This document shows, piece after piece, positions 40,037 to 50,174 of a stretch of DNA of 64,000 nucleotides (position 1 is the first letter of the stretch; each line of letters opens with the position of its first letter). The stretch lies in assembly GCF_003312875.1 (NCBI RefSeq), contig NZ_CP015163.1:2294001-2358000 (forward strand), given 5' to 3'. This DNA comes from Amycolatopsis albispora (GTDB taxonomy: Bacteria; Actinomycetota; Actinomycetes; Mycobacteriales; Pseudonocardiaceae). The translations under genes were made by a program, and so were the position numbers. The notes below the pieces were generated by a model. That model made no database searches. It saw only the letters and a list, made by a program, of their open reading frames with translations, and was not told the origin of the DNA.

Positions 40037-41539
40037 CTAGTCCGAACCGGTGAGCGCCTCGACCAGTTCCTCAGCGGTCGCCGAGTCGTCCAGCAGCTTG
40101 CCGACGTGCGCCTTCGTCCCGCGCAGGGGCTCCAGCGTGGGAATACGCACCAGCGACTCGCGGCCGACGTCGAAGATCACCGAATCCCAGGACGCCGCCG
40201 CGATCGAGGTCGCGTACTTCTCCAGGGTGCGGCCGCGGAAGTAGGCCCGCGTGTCCGACGGCGGGGTGGTGATCGCCGCGCGCACCTCCTCCTCGGTGAC
40301 CAGCCGCTTCATCGAGCCGCGGGTGACCAGGCGGTTGTACAGCCCCTTGTCCAGCCGCACGTCGGAGTACTGCAGGTCGACCAGGTGCAGCCGCGGCGCG
40401 CCCCAGTTGAGCTGGTCGCGAGCGCGGTAGCCCTCCAGCAGGCGCAGCTTGGCGGGCCAGTCCAGCCGGTCGGCGCACTCGGCCGGGTCGCGGGCCAGCG
40501 CGTCGAGCACCTCGCCCCAGATCCGCAGCACGTCCTTGGACTGGGTGTCACCGCCGGTGCGGTCCAGGAACTCCGAGGCCAGCTCGTGGTAGGCGAACTG
40601 GATGTCCAGCCCGGTGAACTTGCGCCCGCCGGCCACCTCGACCTTGGTCTTGAGCGTCGGGTCGTGGCTGATCTGGTGCACCGCGCGCACCGGCTCGTCC
40701 AGCTTGAGCTGGTCGAAGCGCATCCCGGACTCGATCATGTCCAGCACGATCGCGGTGGTGCCGAGCTTGAGGTAGGTGGAGTACTCGGCCAGGTTCGCGT
40801 CGCCGATGATCACGTGCAGCCTGCGGTACTTGTCCGCGTCGGCGTGCGGCTCGTCGCGGGTGTTGATGATGCCGCGCTTGAGCGTGGTCTCCAGGCCGAC
40901 CTCGACCTCGATGTAGTCCGACCGCTGCGAGAGCTGGAACCCGGCTTCCTCGCCCTGCGGGCCGATGCCGACGCGGCCGGAGCCGGTGATCACCTGGCGC
41001 GAGACGAAGAACGGGGTGAGCCCGGAGATCACCGAGGTGAACGGGGTGGACCTGGCCATCAGGTAGTTCTCGTGGGTGCCGTAGCTGGCGCCCTTGCCGT
41101 CGACGTTGTTCTTGTACAGTTGCAGCGGGGGCTGGCCGGGCACGGTGGCCGCGCGCATCGCGGCCTCCTCCATCACCCGCTCCCCCGCCTTGTCCCAGAT
41201 CACCGCGTCGCGCGCGTTGGTCACCTCGGGCGCGGAGTACTCGGGGTGCGCGTGGTCGACGTAGAGCCGGGCGCCGTTGGTCAGGATGACGTTGGCCGCG
41301 CCGAGGTCCTCCACGTCGGGGTCGTGCCCCGGGGTGCCTGGCCCGGCGAGGTCGAACCCCCTGGCGTCGCGCAGCGGCGACTCCACCTCGTAGTCCCACC
41401 GGGCCCGCCGGGCGCGCGGGATGTCCGCCGCGGCCGCGTAGGCCAGCACCACCTGGGTGGAGGTCAACACCGGGTTGGCCGTCGCATCGCCCGGCACCGC
41501 GATGCCGTACTCGACCTCGGTTCCCATGATCCGCCTCAT
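40037..41539 (-). CDS. dop: Depupylase/deamidase Dop
   Basis: The product is 500 residues from ATG 41539 (GTG 41548 is a longer option). It is a homologue of PafA with the motif [13 protein letters not shown]. The Dop-specific insertion (Dop loop) is around residues 40-80 ([20 protein letters not shown]). [20 protein letters not shown] and [20 protein letters not shown] follow. In species with Pup ending in Gln it deamidates Pup; here Pup already ends in Glu, so only its removal of Pup from substrates is needed. It heads the dop-pup-prcB-prcA order and is divergent from a NUDIX gene. Confidence 0.95.
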   Translation of the reverse strand: MRRIMGTEVEYGIAVPGDATANPVLTSTQVVLAYAAAADIPRARRARWDYEVESPLRDARGFDLAGPGTPGHDPDVEDLGAANVILTNGARLYVDHAHPEYSAPEVTNARDAVIWDKAGERVMEEAAMRAATVPGQPPLQLYKNNVDGKGASYGTHENYLMARSTPFTSVISGLTPFFVSRQVITGSGRVGIGPQGEEAGFQLSQRSDYIEVEVGLETTLKRGIINTRDEPHADADKYRRLHVIIGDANLAEYSTYLKLGTTAIVLDMIESGMRFDQLKLDEPVRAVHQISHDPTLKTKVEVAGGRKFTGLDIQFAYHELASEFLDRTGGDTQSKDVLRIWGEVLDALARDPAECADRLDWPAKLRLLEGYRARDQLNWGAPRLHLVDLQYSDVRLDKGLYNRLVTRGSMKRLVTEEEVRAAITTPPSDTRAYFRGRTLEKYATSIAAASWDSVIFDVGRESLVRIPTLEPLRGTKAHVGKLLDDSATAEELVEALTGSD

Positions 41540-41595
41540 GGCGTCCACCCTACGGGGGCCGGGGGGCGTGACAACTCCCAGGTAGCCGCGTTTGG

Positions 41596-42114
41596 ATGCG
41601 TGTCGTGAACGATGAACTGGTCGCGGTGTACGACGAATCCGGCGTGGCGGTCGGCGCGGCCCCGCGCTCGCGGGTGCGGGCCGAAGGGCTGTGGCACGCC
41701 GCGGGCGTGGTGCTGGTGCGCTCGCCGGACGGCGCGAAGGTCTACGTGCACCTGCGCACGGACACCAAGGACGTCTTTCCCGGTACCTACGACTGCTGGG
41801 CGGGCGGGGTGGTCGCCGCCGGTGAGACGCCCGCCGACTGCGCGCGGCGCGAACTGGCCGAGGAACTGGGCATTCGCGGCGTGCCGCTGGAGCCGCTGTT
41901 CGTGCACGTCTACGACCAGCCGCCGATGCGCTGCCACAACTTCGCCTTCGAGGCCAGGTGGGACGGTCCGATCACGCACCAGCCCGAGGAGATCGTCTCC
42001 GGTGAGTGGCTCGAACTGGCGGAACTGCGCCGCTGGGCCGAGGATCCGGCCAGCTCGCTCATCCCGGACGGCAGGCTCGGCGTTCTCGAATGGTTCCGCC
42101 GCTTCGAGCCGTGA
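41596..42114 (+). CDS. NUDIX hydrolase
   Basis: The product is 172 residues from ATG 41596. The Nudix box is complete in [20 protein letters not shown] with LGI after it (G-x5-E-x7-REUxEExGU). The N-terminal [20 protein letters not shown] and [12 protein letters not shown] resemble the YfcD/isopentenyl-diphosphate isomerase-like group, but the essential Cys and Glu of IPP isomerase are not seen. It probably hydrolyses a nucleoside diphosphate derivative; the substrate is unknown. It is divergent from dop with 56 bases between, and its stop is three bases from the convergent lipoprotein stop. Confidence 0.92.
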   Translation: MRVVNDELVAVYDESGVAVGAAPRSRVRAEGLWHAAGVVLVRSPDGAKVYVHLRTDTKDVFPGTYDCWAGGVVAAGETPADCARRELAEELGIRGVPLEPLFVHVYDQPPMRCHNFAFEARWDGPITHQPEEIVSGEWLELAELRRWAEDPASSLIPDGRLGVLEWFRRFEP

Positions 42115-42117
42115 AGC

Positions 42118-42744
42118 TCAGGACGAGACGCGGACCAGCGCGGCGGCGCTGATCGGTGCCAGCCGCTTCGCCGCGTCGGTGGCGCGGGCCTGGGTGCTCG
42201 CGGCGACCTGCACCGCCGAGATGACGTCCCCGCGGGCCAGCAGCACGGTGCACACCGCCGCGCCCTTGTCCGTCTCGCACCACGCCCGCTGCGCCTCGGC
42301 GCCGGTGGGCGTGAGCTGGACCGGCGTGGCGCCCGAGCAGATGAGCCGGGTGACCGCTTCGGCCGCGCCACGGGTGAGAAGCACCTGGTGGCTCAGCGAG
42401 GCACCCGAGCGGTACTGCCAGTCGGCGCGCTCGCGCTGGTCCTCCGGCACCTGGTCGACCAGCGGTGCCAGGCATTTCGACGGGGTGGCCGGCTTGGCGG
42501 CCTGGCGGACCTCTTCGGCGGCGACGTCGGCGTCGGTCAGCAGCGCGGGCGCGGTGGCGGCGCGCTGCTGGGCCGGCGGTGCCGCGGCCGGGGCGGGTGG
42601 TGGAGCGGGCGGCATGGCCGGCGCCGAGGAGGGAACCGGGTCGTCGTAGTAGGTGTCGAGGTCGTTCGGCCGGTCGGCGCACCCGGCCAGCCCGGCGAAC
42701 GCGACCGCCGTGGCCGCGAGCGCGGCCACCTGCACCTGACGCAA
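42118..42744 (-). CDS. Lipoprotein of unknown function
   Basis: The product is 208 residues. A canonical lipobox LAGC places the lipid on C22 after a short hydrophobic signal. A Pro/Ala-rich linker (SSAPAMPPAPPPAPAAAPPA) precedes a domain with four cysteines: TPSKCLAPLVDQVPED, AVTRLICSGATPVQL, QRAWCETDKGAAVCTVLLAR. The final helix VISAVQVAASTQARATDAAK is regular. The cysteines likely pair as disulfides. No family was recognised. The position matches lppK-like lipoproteins near mpa in mycobacteria only loosely. Confidence 0.75.
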   Translation of the reverse strand: MRQVQVAALAATAVAFAGLAGCADRPNDLDTYYDDPVPSSAPAMPPAPPPAPAAAPPAQQRAATAPALLTDADVAAEEVRQAAKPATPSKCLAPLVDQVPEDQRERADWQYRSGASLSHQVLLTRGAAEAVTRLICSGATPVQLTPTGAEAQRAWCETDKGAAVCTVLLARGDVISAVQVAASTQARATDAAKRLAPISAAALVRVSS

Positions 42745-42790
42745 CCTGCAACCCCCTCGGGTTCCGCTGTCCGTACCGCGGAGACTGTAT

Positions 42791-43729
42791 CTAGTTCCAC
42801 TCCAGCCCGGCTCGGTGGGCCCAGTACTCCTCCGCCGGTTCGCGCAGCGCCAGCAGCCCCTGGATTTCCGTGTCGCCGAGCGAAACCCTGGCGGCGCCGA
42901 GGTTCGACTCGAGCTGGGCGACGCTGGCCGGACCGGCGAGCACCGCGTCCGCGAACGGCTGGGCGAGCGCGGCCGCGAGGGCCACCGCGTCGGCGGTGAC
43001 CCCGTGCGCGGCGGCCACCTCGGTGACCAGCGCCGGTGGCTCGGCGACGAGCCTGCCGTTGGCCAGAGTTTCCTTCAGCATCACCAGGTTGCCCGCCGCG
43101 CGTGCTTCGCCGAGCACCTCCCCCACGGACGGTTCGAGCAGGTTCCAGGTGGACTGCACGGCGGTGAAGACCCGCTGCCCCGACCGCTCCAGCTCGAACG
43201 CGCGCCGCACGGTTTCCGCCTGCGCCGGGCCGGAGGTGGAGAAGCCGACCCGCACCCCGGTGGCGGCGAGCGCGGCGAGCCGGTCCAGCAGCGCGCCATC
43301 GGTGAAAAGTGGACTGTCGAGGGTCAGCGAATGCACCTGGTAGAGCGAAATCCGCGAGCCGAGCAGCTCGCCGCTCTCCGCCCACTGCCGCTCGAAGCGC
43401 GCGAGCGAATGCTCCTTCTCCTCGTGCACACCGGCGTCGAGACGCCAGTCGCCGACGTAGGCGTAACCCCATTTGCTGGACACCGTCACGTCGGCGTGCC
43501 CGCGGTCGCCGAGCCAGCCGGCCAGGAACTCCTCGGCACGGCCGTAGGACCGCGCCACGTCCACCCAGCGCACACCGGCCGCGTAGGCCGCGTCGAGCAC
43601 CTCCCAGGTGGCCGCGCGCATGGACGCCACGTCACGCTCGCGCGGCAGCGCGCCCTCGCGGCCGAGGTTGATGTACGCGGGCCTGCCGAGCGCGGCCAGC
43701 CCCACTGCGATCTCCGGATTTTCCGCCAC
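42791..43729 (-). CDS. Aldo/keto reductase-family oxidoreductase
   Basis: The product is 312 residues from GTG 43729. The catalytic tetrad is visible: Asp and Tyr in WVDVARSYGRAEEFL, Lys in TVSSKWGYAYVGDW and His in ISLYQVHSLTLDSPL. The NADPH site at the end is degenerate relative to classic members (LAGPASVAQLESNLGAARVS still fits the GxxxxxQLxxN pattern). The substrate is a carbonyl compound of unknown identity. It lies after the GH5 cellulase gene on the same strand, 50 bases downstream. It could act on sugar breakdown products (inference). Confidence 0.9.
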   Translation of the reverse strand: MAENPEIAVGLAALGRPAYINLGREGALPRERDVASMRAATWEVLDAAYAAGVRWVDVARSYGRAEEFLAGWLGDRGHADVTVSSKWGYAYVGDWRLDAGVHEEKEHSLARFERQWAESGELLGSRISLYQVHSLTLDSPLFTDGALLDRLAALAATGVRVGFSTSGPAQAETVRRAFELERSGQRVFTAVQSTWNLLEPSVGEVLGEARAAGNLVMLKETLANGRLVAEPPALVTEVAAAHGVTADAVALAAALAQPFADAVLAGPASVAQLESNLGAARVSLGDTEIQGLLALREPAEEYWAHRAGLEWN

Positions 43730-43779
43730 GGGGAGACGGTAACCCGGGGACCCGCAGTGGGGCCGGAATGCCGGTCGCG

Positions 43780-44844
43780 TCAGCTCGTCGGGAAGTTGTC
43801 CGCCGACCGGATCCGGTCGCGGATCCACACCCCGGCCGGCTTCAGCGGCCCGGTGCCGGTGAAGCTGTTGCCGGCGCAGGTGCCCTGCTTGAACACCGCG
43901 CCCGACCGGGAGTCGTCGGAGAAGTTCCAGTTCGTCCAGCTGATCTTCTTGCTGGCCAGGAAGTCCAGGTACTTCTGCGAGTAGGCGAAGTCGTTCCCGC
44001 CGTCACCGGTGTAGGTCTGCGTCCCGAACTCGGTGACGAACAGCGGCAGCTTCGACGCGGCCCGCGTGAGCGCGTTGAAGTACTCGTCCTTGTGGGAGGC
44101 CGCGTAGAAGTGGAACGTGTACATGAAGTTGCTGGCCTTGATGGGGTTGTTCACGATGTCGGCCTCGGTGCGGCCGTCGGAGACACCGAGCGAGGCCCAG
44201 CCGTGCGTGCCCACCAGCACCACGCCGTCCGGGTCCTGGGCGCGGATGACCGGGATCATCTGCTCGGCGTAGCTCTTGATGCCCGCCCAGCTCACCCCGT
44301 TCGGCTCGTTCGCGATGTCGTAGATGATGTTGGTCTTGTCCTTGTGCCGCTTGGCGATCTCGGTGAAGAAGGTCTTGGCGCGGCTCAGGTTGTAGTTGGG
44401 GTCCCCCGGGGTGAGCTGGTGCCAGTCGACCAGCGCGTACATGCCGCGCTTGGTGGCTTCCTCGATGTAGTTGTGCACCATGCCGGTGAACTTCGCCGGA
44501 TCGGTTTCGTAGCCGCCCTCCTGGATGTACATCGAGATCCGGAGGACGTCGGCCTTCCAGTCGTTCGCCAGTGCGTCCAGCGAGGCGGCTTTGACGCACT
44601 GGGCGTACCACTGGATGCCGTGCGTGCTCATGCCGCGCAGCTGGATCGGCTTGCCGTACTGGTTGCACAGTTGCAAGCCGCAGACCTTCAGCTGGCCGTT
44701 GACCGCCGCGGGCGAACCCGGTGGCAGCGCGGTGATCGCCGCCGGTTCCGGCGCTGCCTGCGCGCTACCGGCCACCGCGACCGGCAGCAGGAAGGCCGCC
44801 GAGACGACCGCCGCCGCGCGGCGCCGGATGCTGTCCCAACCCAT
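43780..44844 (-). CDS. Secreted GH5 cellulase (endo-beta-1,4-glucanase)
   Basis: The product is 354 residues. The signal peptide (AAAVVSAAFLLPVAVAGSAQ) is cut near residue 30, followed by a short linker and a GH5 domain. Family features are IQLRGMSTHGIQWYAQC, ADVLRISMYIQEGGY and DWHQLTPGDPN. The acid/base Glu180 is in YDIANEPNG and the nucleophile Glu272 is in LFVTEFGTQT. The order resembles GH5_2 bacterial cellulases of about 300 catalytic residues. No cellulose-binding module is attached. An AGGAAACTTTCCT dyad lies 40 bases upstream, a plausible operator. Confidence 0.93.
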   Translation of the reverse strand: MGWDSIRRRAAAVVSAAFLLPVAVAGSAQAAPEPAAITALPPGSPAAVNGQLKVCGLQLCNQYGKPIQLRGMSTHGIQWYAQCVKAASLDALANDWKADVLRISMYIQEGGYETDPAKFTGMVHNYIEEATKRGMYALVDWHQLTPGDPNYNLSRAKTFFTEIAKRHKDKTNIIYDIANEPNGVSWAGIKSYAEQMIPVIRAQDPDGVVLVGTHGWASLGVSDGRTEADIVNNPIKASNFMYTFHFYAASHKDEYFNALTRAASKLPLFVTEFGTQTYTGDGGNDFAYSQKYLDFLASKKISWTNWNFSDDSRSGAVFKQGTCAGNSFTGTGPLKPAGVWIRDRIRSADNFPTS

Positions 44845-44883
44845 ACGAGTTTTTCCTCTCTGACCAGGGCGGCGGAAATAGAC

Positions 44884-44896
44884 AGGAAACTTTCCT
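44884..44896. promoter_or_regulatory. Dyad operator candidate upstream of the cellulase gene
   Basis: AGGAAACTTTCCT is a perfect inverted repeat around a central C, located 40-52 bases before ATG 44844, in an AT-rich stretch. It fits a repressor site for a secreted glycosidase gene. The regulator is unknown, and the site differs from the GH16 dyads. Confidence 0.45.
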
Positions 44897-45092
44897 TACT
44901 AATAACGAGCCCGACTGTAGTGATCCGCTTCACAGCTCGTCAAGGGCCCTCCCCGACCGGCCTAGCGGCCCGCCCGGCGCGGTCACCCGGAGTGCCCGGC
45001 CACCGCGGTGAACCCGCTCGCGGAAAAAACTCGCGGAGGTTTCCCCGATTTTCCATATCCCGGAAAACACGCGGCGTTCGAACGCGCGAGCG

Positions 45093-45440
45093 TCAGCTCT
45101 CCCCGCTTTCCTTCCGCCGCAGCAGCTCCAGGAACTGGTCCGAGTTGAGCACCTGCCGGTGCAGTTTTTCCAGCCGCGCGGCCGGCGCGCGAACATAACC
45201 CTTCCCGAACACCGGTGCGATCTGCCGCAGGCTCGCCCCGGCCTCCCTGGCCGCCAGCAGGGCCCAGTCCGACGCGTTCGCGCAGGCCGTGGAGGCGGCC
45301 CGCAACTGGCCGAGAAGTCCGATCAATTCGTCCGCGCTCAGCTCGCCGCGCCGGGCGGACTCGGCCACCGTCCGCAGCCACTCGTTGATCTGGGCCGGGG
45401 TCACCGGCGGCTCGGGGGACGGATACTCATCACCGCTCAT
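45093..45440 (-). CDS. Small helical protein with HTH-like segment, unknown function
   Basis: The product is 115 residues from ATG 45440. It is helical throughout: PAQINEWLRTVAESARRGEL, SADELIGLLGQLRAASTACA, then SDWALLAAREAGASLRQIAP, which looks like a helix-turn-helix of the kind that picks sites by a REAGASLRQIA helix. A -10-like TATACT lies ten bases before the start. The gene stands alone between mpa and the cellulase gene. A DNA-binding role is only a guess. Longer readings upstream of 45440 run antisense through mpa and were not accepted. Confidence 0.6.
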   Translation of the reverse strand: MSGDEYPSPEPPVTPAQINEWLRTVAESARRGELSADELIGLLGQLRAASTACANASDWALLAAREAGASLRQIAPVFGKGYVRAPAARLEKLHRQVLNSDQFLELLRRKESGES

Positions 45441-45502
45441 GGCCCCGCAGTATAGGGCGTTATACAAGAATCGGCGGTTCCGGACCCGCCGGGCACATGG
45501 AC

Positions 45503-45536
45503 GGGCGGTGCCCCGGATCGCTCCGGGGCACCGCCC
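45503..45536. terminator. Strong intrinsic-terminator-like hairpin after mpa
   Basis: GGGCGGTGCCCCGGA (45503-45517) pairs perfectly with 45522-45536 around a TCGC loop. It lies 38 bases after the mpa stop and before the small gene at 45440. There is no T-run on the minus-strand side, as is usual in high-GC actinobacteria. Confidence 0.75.
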
Positions 45537-45574
45537 TTGATGGAAAGCCGCTGCCGCTTCGCTCCCGCGGATTC

Positions 45575-47389
45575 CTACAGGTACTGGCCGGTGTTGGTCG
45601 CCGTGTCGATCGCCCGGCCGGAGTCCTGGTTCTTGCCGGTGACCAGCGTGCGGATGTAGACGATCCGCTCGCCCTTCTTGCCGGAGATCCGGGCCCAGTC
45701 GTCCGGGTTCGTGGTGTTGGGCAGGTCCTCGTTCTCCGCGAACTCGTCGACGATGGCGTCCAGCAGGTGCTGCACGCGCAGGCCGGGCTGCTTGGTCTCC
45801 AGCACCGACTTGATCGCCGCCTTCTTCGCCCGGTCCACGATGTTCTGGATCATCGCGCCCGAGTTGAAGTCGCGGAAGTAGAGCACCTCCTTGTCCCCGT
45901 TGGCGTAGGTGACCTCGAGGAAGCGGTTCTCGTCGCTCTCCTCGTACATCCGCTCGACGGTGTGCTGGATCATCGCGTCGAAGGTCGCCTTCGGGTCCCC
46001 GCCGAACTCGGCCAGGTCGTCGGCGTGGATGGGCAGCCCCTCCTGCAGGTACTTGGAGAAGATGTCCTTCGCGCCCTCGGCGTCCGGACGCTCGATCTTG
46101 ATCTTCACGTCCAGCCGGCCCGGCCGCAGGATCGCCGGGTCGATCATGTCCTCGCGGTTGGAGGCGCCGATGACGATGACGTTCTCCAGCCCTTCCACAC
46201 CGTCGATCTCGGACAGCAGCTGCGGCACGATGGTGGTCTCCACGTCGGAGGACACCCCGCTGCCGCGGGTGCGGAAGATCGAGTCCATCTCGTCGAAGAA
46301 CACGATCACCGGCGTGCCCTCGGAGGCCTTCTCGCGCGCCCGCTGGAAGATCAGGCGGATGTGCCGCTCGGTCTCCCCGACGAACTTGTTGAGCAGCTCC
46401 GGGCCCTTGATGTTGAGGAAGTACGACTTCGCCTCCGAGCCGTCGCCCGGATCGTCGCCCCTGGCCAGCGCGACCTTCTTGGCCAGCGAGTTCGCCACCG
46501 CCTTGGCGATGAGCGTCTTCCCGCAGCCCGGCGGGCCGTAGAGCAGCACGCCCTTCGGCGGCCGCAGCTGGTACTCCAGGTACAGGTCCGAGTGCAGGAA
46601 GGGCAGCTCCACCGCGTCGCGGATCTGCTCGATCTGCCGCCCGAGCCCGCCGATGTCCTCGTAGCTGACATCGGGGACTTCCTCCAGCACGAGGTCCTCG
46701 ACCTCGGCCTTCGGCACGCGCTCGTAGGCGTAGCCGGCCTTCGAGTCGACCAGCAGCGAGTCGCCCGGCTTGAGCGTCTGCTCGGCCAGCGGGTCGGAGA
46801 GGTAGACCACCCGCTCCTCGTCCGCGTGTCCGACCACGAGCGCCCGCGAGCTGCCACCGGGGACCTCGGGGGCGAGCACCTCGCGGAGCGCGCACACCTC
46901 ACCGGTCTGCTCGAAGCCGCCGCCCTCGACCACGGTCAGCGCCTCGTTCAGGCGCAGCGCCTGCCCGCGCCGCAGCGTCTCCACCTCGACCGCGGGCGAG
47001 ACCGACACGCGCATCTTCCGGCCGGAGGTGAACACGTCGACCGTGCCGTCCTCGAACGCGGCCAGGAATACTCCATATCCGCTCGGCGGCTGCGCGAGCC
47101 GGTCGACCTCCTCACGGAGAGCGAGCAGCTGGCCGCGTGCTTCACGCAGCGTCTCGACCAATTTGTTATTTCGTTCGGTCAGCTGACTGACCCGTTCCGA
47201 CGCCTCGGCCAGCCGCTGCTCCAGCACCCGGTTCTGACGAGGTGAATCGGTCAGCTTACGGCGCAGCAGGGCGACTTCCTCTTCCAGGAAACGGACCTGT
47301 CGTGCCTGCTCATCCGACGTGTTCCCAGCTCCACTCGGTTCTGATGGGTCGGCGTCCTCCGGCCGACCTCCGGGAAGGTCGTGTTGCAT
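45575..47389 (-). CDS. mpa: Proteasome-activating AAA ATPase Mpa/ARC
   Basis: The product is 604 residues. Residues about 28-100 form the coiled coil that binds Pup. Residues 105-235 are two OB folds. The AAA domain has Walker A GPPGCGKT (285-292), Walker B FFDEMDS, and the sensor/Arg region [15 protein letters not shown]. The C-terminus TGQYL is the docking motif that opens the proteasome gate. It unfolds Pup-tagged proteins and threads them into PrcAB. Two new genes, the AKR and GH5 cellulase, separate it from dop here. A strong hairpin follows its stop. Confidence 0.96.
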   Translation of the reverse strand: MQHDLPGGRPEDADPSEPSGAGNTSDEQARQVRFLEEEVALLRRKLTDSPRQNRVLEQRLAEASERVSQLTERNNKLVETLREARGQLLALREEVDRLAQPPSGYGVFLAAFEDGTVDVFTSGRKMRVSVSPAVEVETLRRGQALRLNEALTVVEGGGFEQTGEVCALREVLAPEVPGGSSRALVVGHADEERVVYLSDPLAEQTLKPGDSLLVDSKAGYAYERVPKAEVEDLVLEEVPDVSYEDIGGLGRQIEQIRDAVELPFLHSDLYLEYQLRPPKGVLLYGPPGCGKTLIAKAVANSLAKKVALARGDDPGDGSEAKSYFLNIKGPELLNKFVGETERHIRLIFQRAREKASEGTPVIVFFDEMDSIFRTRGSGVSSDVETTIVPQLLSEIDGVEGLENVIVIGASNREDMIDPAILRPGRLDVKIKIERPDAEGAKDIFSKYLQEGLPIHADDLAEFGGDPKATFDAMIQHTVERMYEESDENRFLEVTYANGDKEVLYFRDFNSGAMIQNIVDRAKKAAIKSVLETKQPGLRVQHLLDAIVDEFAENEDLPNTTNPDDWARISGKKGERIVYIRTLVTGKNQDSGRAIDTATNTGQYL

Positions 47390-47610
47390 GTCGGCACCTC
47401 CTCGGAGTGCTTTTCAGTCCACGGTACCGGCGATCACCGACTTGAGAAGCCCTATCCGCATCACAGGATCGGCGCGTCGCACCGGGATCACGGGGTTCCC
47501 CCGAGCGCAATGGTCCAACCCGGTAAAGGCGAAAGAACGCCGACCGCTACCGTGCGTCTACATCGCTCGCGCCACGATCCGGATGTGCACCGACTTCCCA
47601 GGGGGCAGAA

Positions 47611-48396
47611 ATGACGTATCCACCGCAGCACCCGGGAAGCCCCGGGCCGTACGGCCAGCCCGGTCACCAGGGCCAACCGGGTGGTCCCCAGCAGCAGTAC
47701 CCGGCCGGCGGCCAGGCACCGGGGTGGAACGCCTTCGGCGGCGGTCCGCAGCAACCCCAGACCGGCGGCTGGGAGCAGCAGGGGTGGCAGCAGGCACCGG
47801 ACCCCTATGCGCAGCAGCAACAGGGGTGGGACGCCTTCGGCGGCGGTCAGCAGCAGCCCGGCGGGTTCGGCGGGGAACCGCCCAAAAAGAAGAAAACGGG
47901 CCTGATCGTCGGGCTGGTGATCGGGGCCGTCGTGGTGGTCGGCGGGGCGGTCGCGGCCATCCTGCTGCTCACCGGTGAAGACGAGCCCGCACCTCAGGCC
48001 GCGCCGCAGAATCCCACGTCAGCCCCGCAGCAGCCGGGCGGCCAGGCACCGCCGCCCGCCTCGGGCAAGCCGAGCGCGAGCAAGCCGGGCGGTAACAGCG
48101 GCGACACCGGTTCGCCCGCGGACAAGTCCGAAGTGAAGGCGGCGGGCCAGAAAGCGATCGACGCGATCAACGACCGCGACGTCAGCCTGGCCAAGGAAGT
48201 GGCCTGCAGCCCCGAAACCGTCACCCAGGCCGACATCGACGAGATGCCGCAGGGGGTCGAGGCGAGGCTCGTCGGCGAGCCGGTGGTCAGCGGCAGCACG
48301 GCTACCATCGACGCCGAACTGACCTACCAGGGCGAGTCGCAGAAGTCGCCGATCAAGCTGAAGAAGGACGCCTCGCGGTGGTGCGTGGGCAGCTGA
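47611..48396 (+). CDS. Gly/Gln/Pro-rich single-pass membrane protein, paralogue 1
   Basis: The product is 261 residues. A cytoplasmic Gly/Gln/Pro/Trp-rich stretch of about 90 residues contains the repeat WDAFGGGQQQP/WNAFGGGPQQP. KKKKTGLIVGLVIGAVVVVG starts the membrane helix. After a Pro/Ser linker comes an external domain of about 90 residues (VKAAGQKAIDAINDRDVSLA, VSGSTATIDAELTYQGESQK, SPIKLKKDASRWCVGS) of the DUF4878/lumazine-like type with a final Trp-Cys. It is followed after 27 bases by a paralogue. The role is unknown; the layout is like other actinobacterial surface proteins. Confidence 0.85.
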   Translation: MTYPPQHPGSPGPYGQPGHQGQPGGPQQQYPAGGQAPGWNAFGGGPQQPQTGGWEQQGWQQAPDPYAQQQQGWDAFGGGQQQPGGFGGEPPKKKKTGLIVGLVIGAVVVVGGAVAAILLLTGEDEPAPQAAPQNPTSAPQQPGGQAPPPASGKPSASKPGGNSGDTGSPADKSEVKAAGQKAIDAINDRDVSLAKEVACSPETVTQADIDEMPQGVEARLVGEPVVSGSTATIDAELTYQGESQKSPIKLKKDASRWCVGS

Positions 48397-48423
48397 GCCG
48401 GGCACCGCGCGAAAGGGACCGTG

Positions 48424-49044
48424 ATGAGCCAACCGCCGAACCCGTACGGGCAGCAACCCCACGATGGTTACGGACAGTATCCGCCGCACCAGCAGTATCC
48501 GCCGCCGTATCCGCCGCCGGGCGGCTGGCCCGGTGAGCCGAACTCCGCAAGGCAGAAGAACCGCGGGCTGATCGCCGGACTGGTGATCGGGGCGGTGCTC
48601 CTCGTCGGCGTGGCGGTCACGCTCGTCCTCGTGCTCACCGGCGGCGACGAAGAGCCACCCGCGGCCCAGCAGCCGCCACCCGCACTGCCGCCGCCCGCGG
48701 CCTCGACGCCCGCGCCGTCTTCGAAGCCCGCCCCGTCGAGCGCGGCGACCGGGCGCGGTGAGGACACCCCGGAGGCGGCCGGTCAGGTGGTGATCGACGC
48801 GCTGAACACCAAGGACGCGCAGAAGTACGCGACGATCGCGTGCAACGTCCAGAAGCCGGAGGACGTCACCGGGCTGCAGGACACCTGGGACCGCGCCGGC
48901 GACATCACCGCGAAACTGGCGAAGCCGGTGGAGATCAACGGGGACAGCGCCACGGTGACGGTACGCGTGGAAGGCGGGGGCAACTTCAAGGAGACCCCGT
49001 TCAAGCTGGTCAAGCAACGCGCGAAGTGGTGCATCCCAGGCTGA
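48424..49044 (+). CDS. Pro/Gln-rich single-pass membrane protein, paralogue 2
   Basis: The product is 206 residues from ATG 48424 (GTG 48421 also possible). It repeats the layout of the gene before it. There is a Pro/Gln/Tyr-rich cytoplasmic part, the helix LIAGLVIGAVLLVGVAVTLV (very similar to paralogue 1), a Pro/Ser linker and an external domain VVIDALNTKDAQKYATIACN with TPFKLVKQRAKWCIPG. The shared ending KWCxxG shows a tandem duplication. Palindrome copy B follows its stop by 15 bases. Confidence 0.85.
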   Translation: MSQPPNPYGQQPHDGYGQYPPHQQYPPPYPPPGGWPGEPNSARQKNRGLIAGLVIGAVLLVGVAVTLVLVLTGGDEEPPAAQQPPPALPPPAASTPAPSSKPAPSSAATGRGEDTPEAAGQVVIDALNTKDAQKYATIACNVQKPEDVTGLQDTWDRAGDITAKLAKPVEINGDSATVTVRVEGGGNFKETPFKLVKQRAKWCIPG

Positions 49045-49059
49045 GCGCCGGGGCTCAAG

Positions 49060-49114
49060 TGTCACGAATGTGGCTTTCGAGACGTTGGGCGTCTCGAAAG
49101 CCACATTCGTGACA
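49060..49114. repeat. Long palindrome, family 1, copy B
   Basis: A 25-base perfect stem (49060-49084 with 49090-49114) has a TTGGG loop and lies 15 bases after the stop of paralogue 2. It shares the core AATGTGGCTTTC with copies A and C. The inner arm differs (GAGAC against ATTGC) with both arms changed together. Confidence 0.85.
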
Positions 49115-49208
49115 TCTGGGGCGGAGGATCGGGCAGGCAGGGGCCGGCCGGAAGCCCGGCGGCGGGGAGCCGGAGCCCGGGCGGCGGCAGGCTCGGCGGG
49201 AGCCGCTC

Positions 49209-49265
49209 ACGCTATGAATGTGGCTTTCATTGCGTCTGGCGCAATGAAAGCCACATTCATAGCGT
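49209..49265. repeat. Long palindrome, family 1, copy C
   Basis: A 26-base perfect stem (49209-49234 with 49240-49265) has a TCTGG loop, 21 bases beyond the trmI stop at 49287. Apart from the loop and one base pair it matches copy A at 37916-37972 over the same length. A 94-base gap separates it from copy B. Confidence 0.88.
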
Positions 49266-49286
49266 CCGCCAGGCGCGCCCCCGGAC

Positions 49287-50153
<867 letters not shown>

Positions 50154-50174
50154 TCAGACCCGGTCCGCGGGCTG

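Noticed and set aside
49209..49266. Insertion-sequence terminal repeat
   Set aside because: The palindrome is a single compact hairpin with no transposase or target-site duplication nearby.
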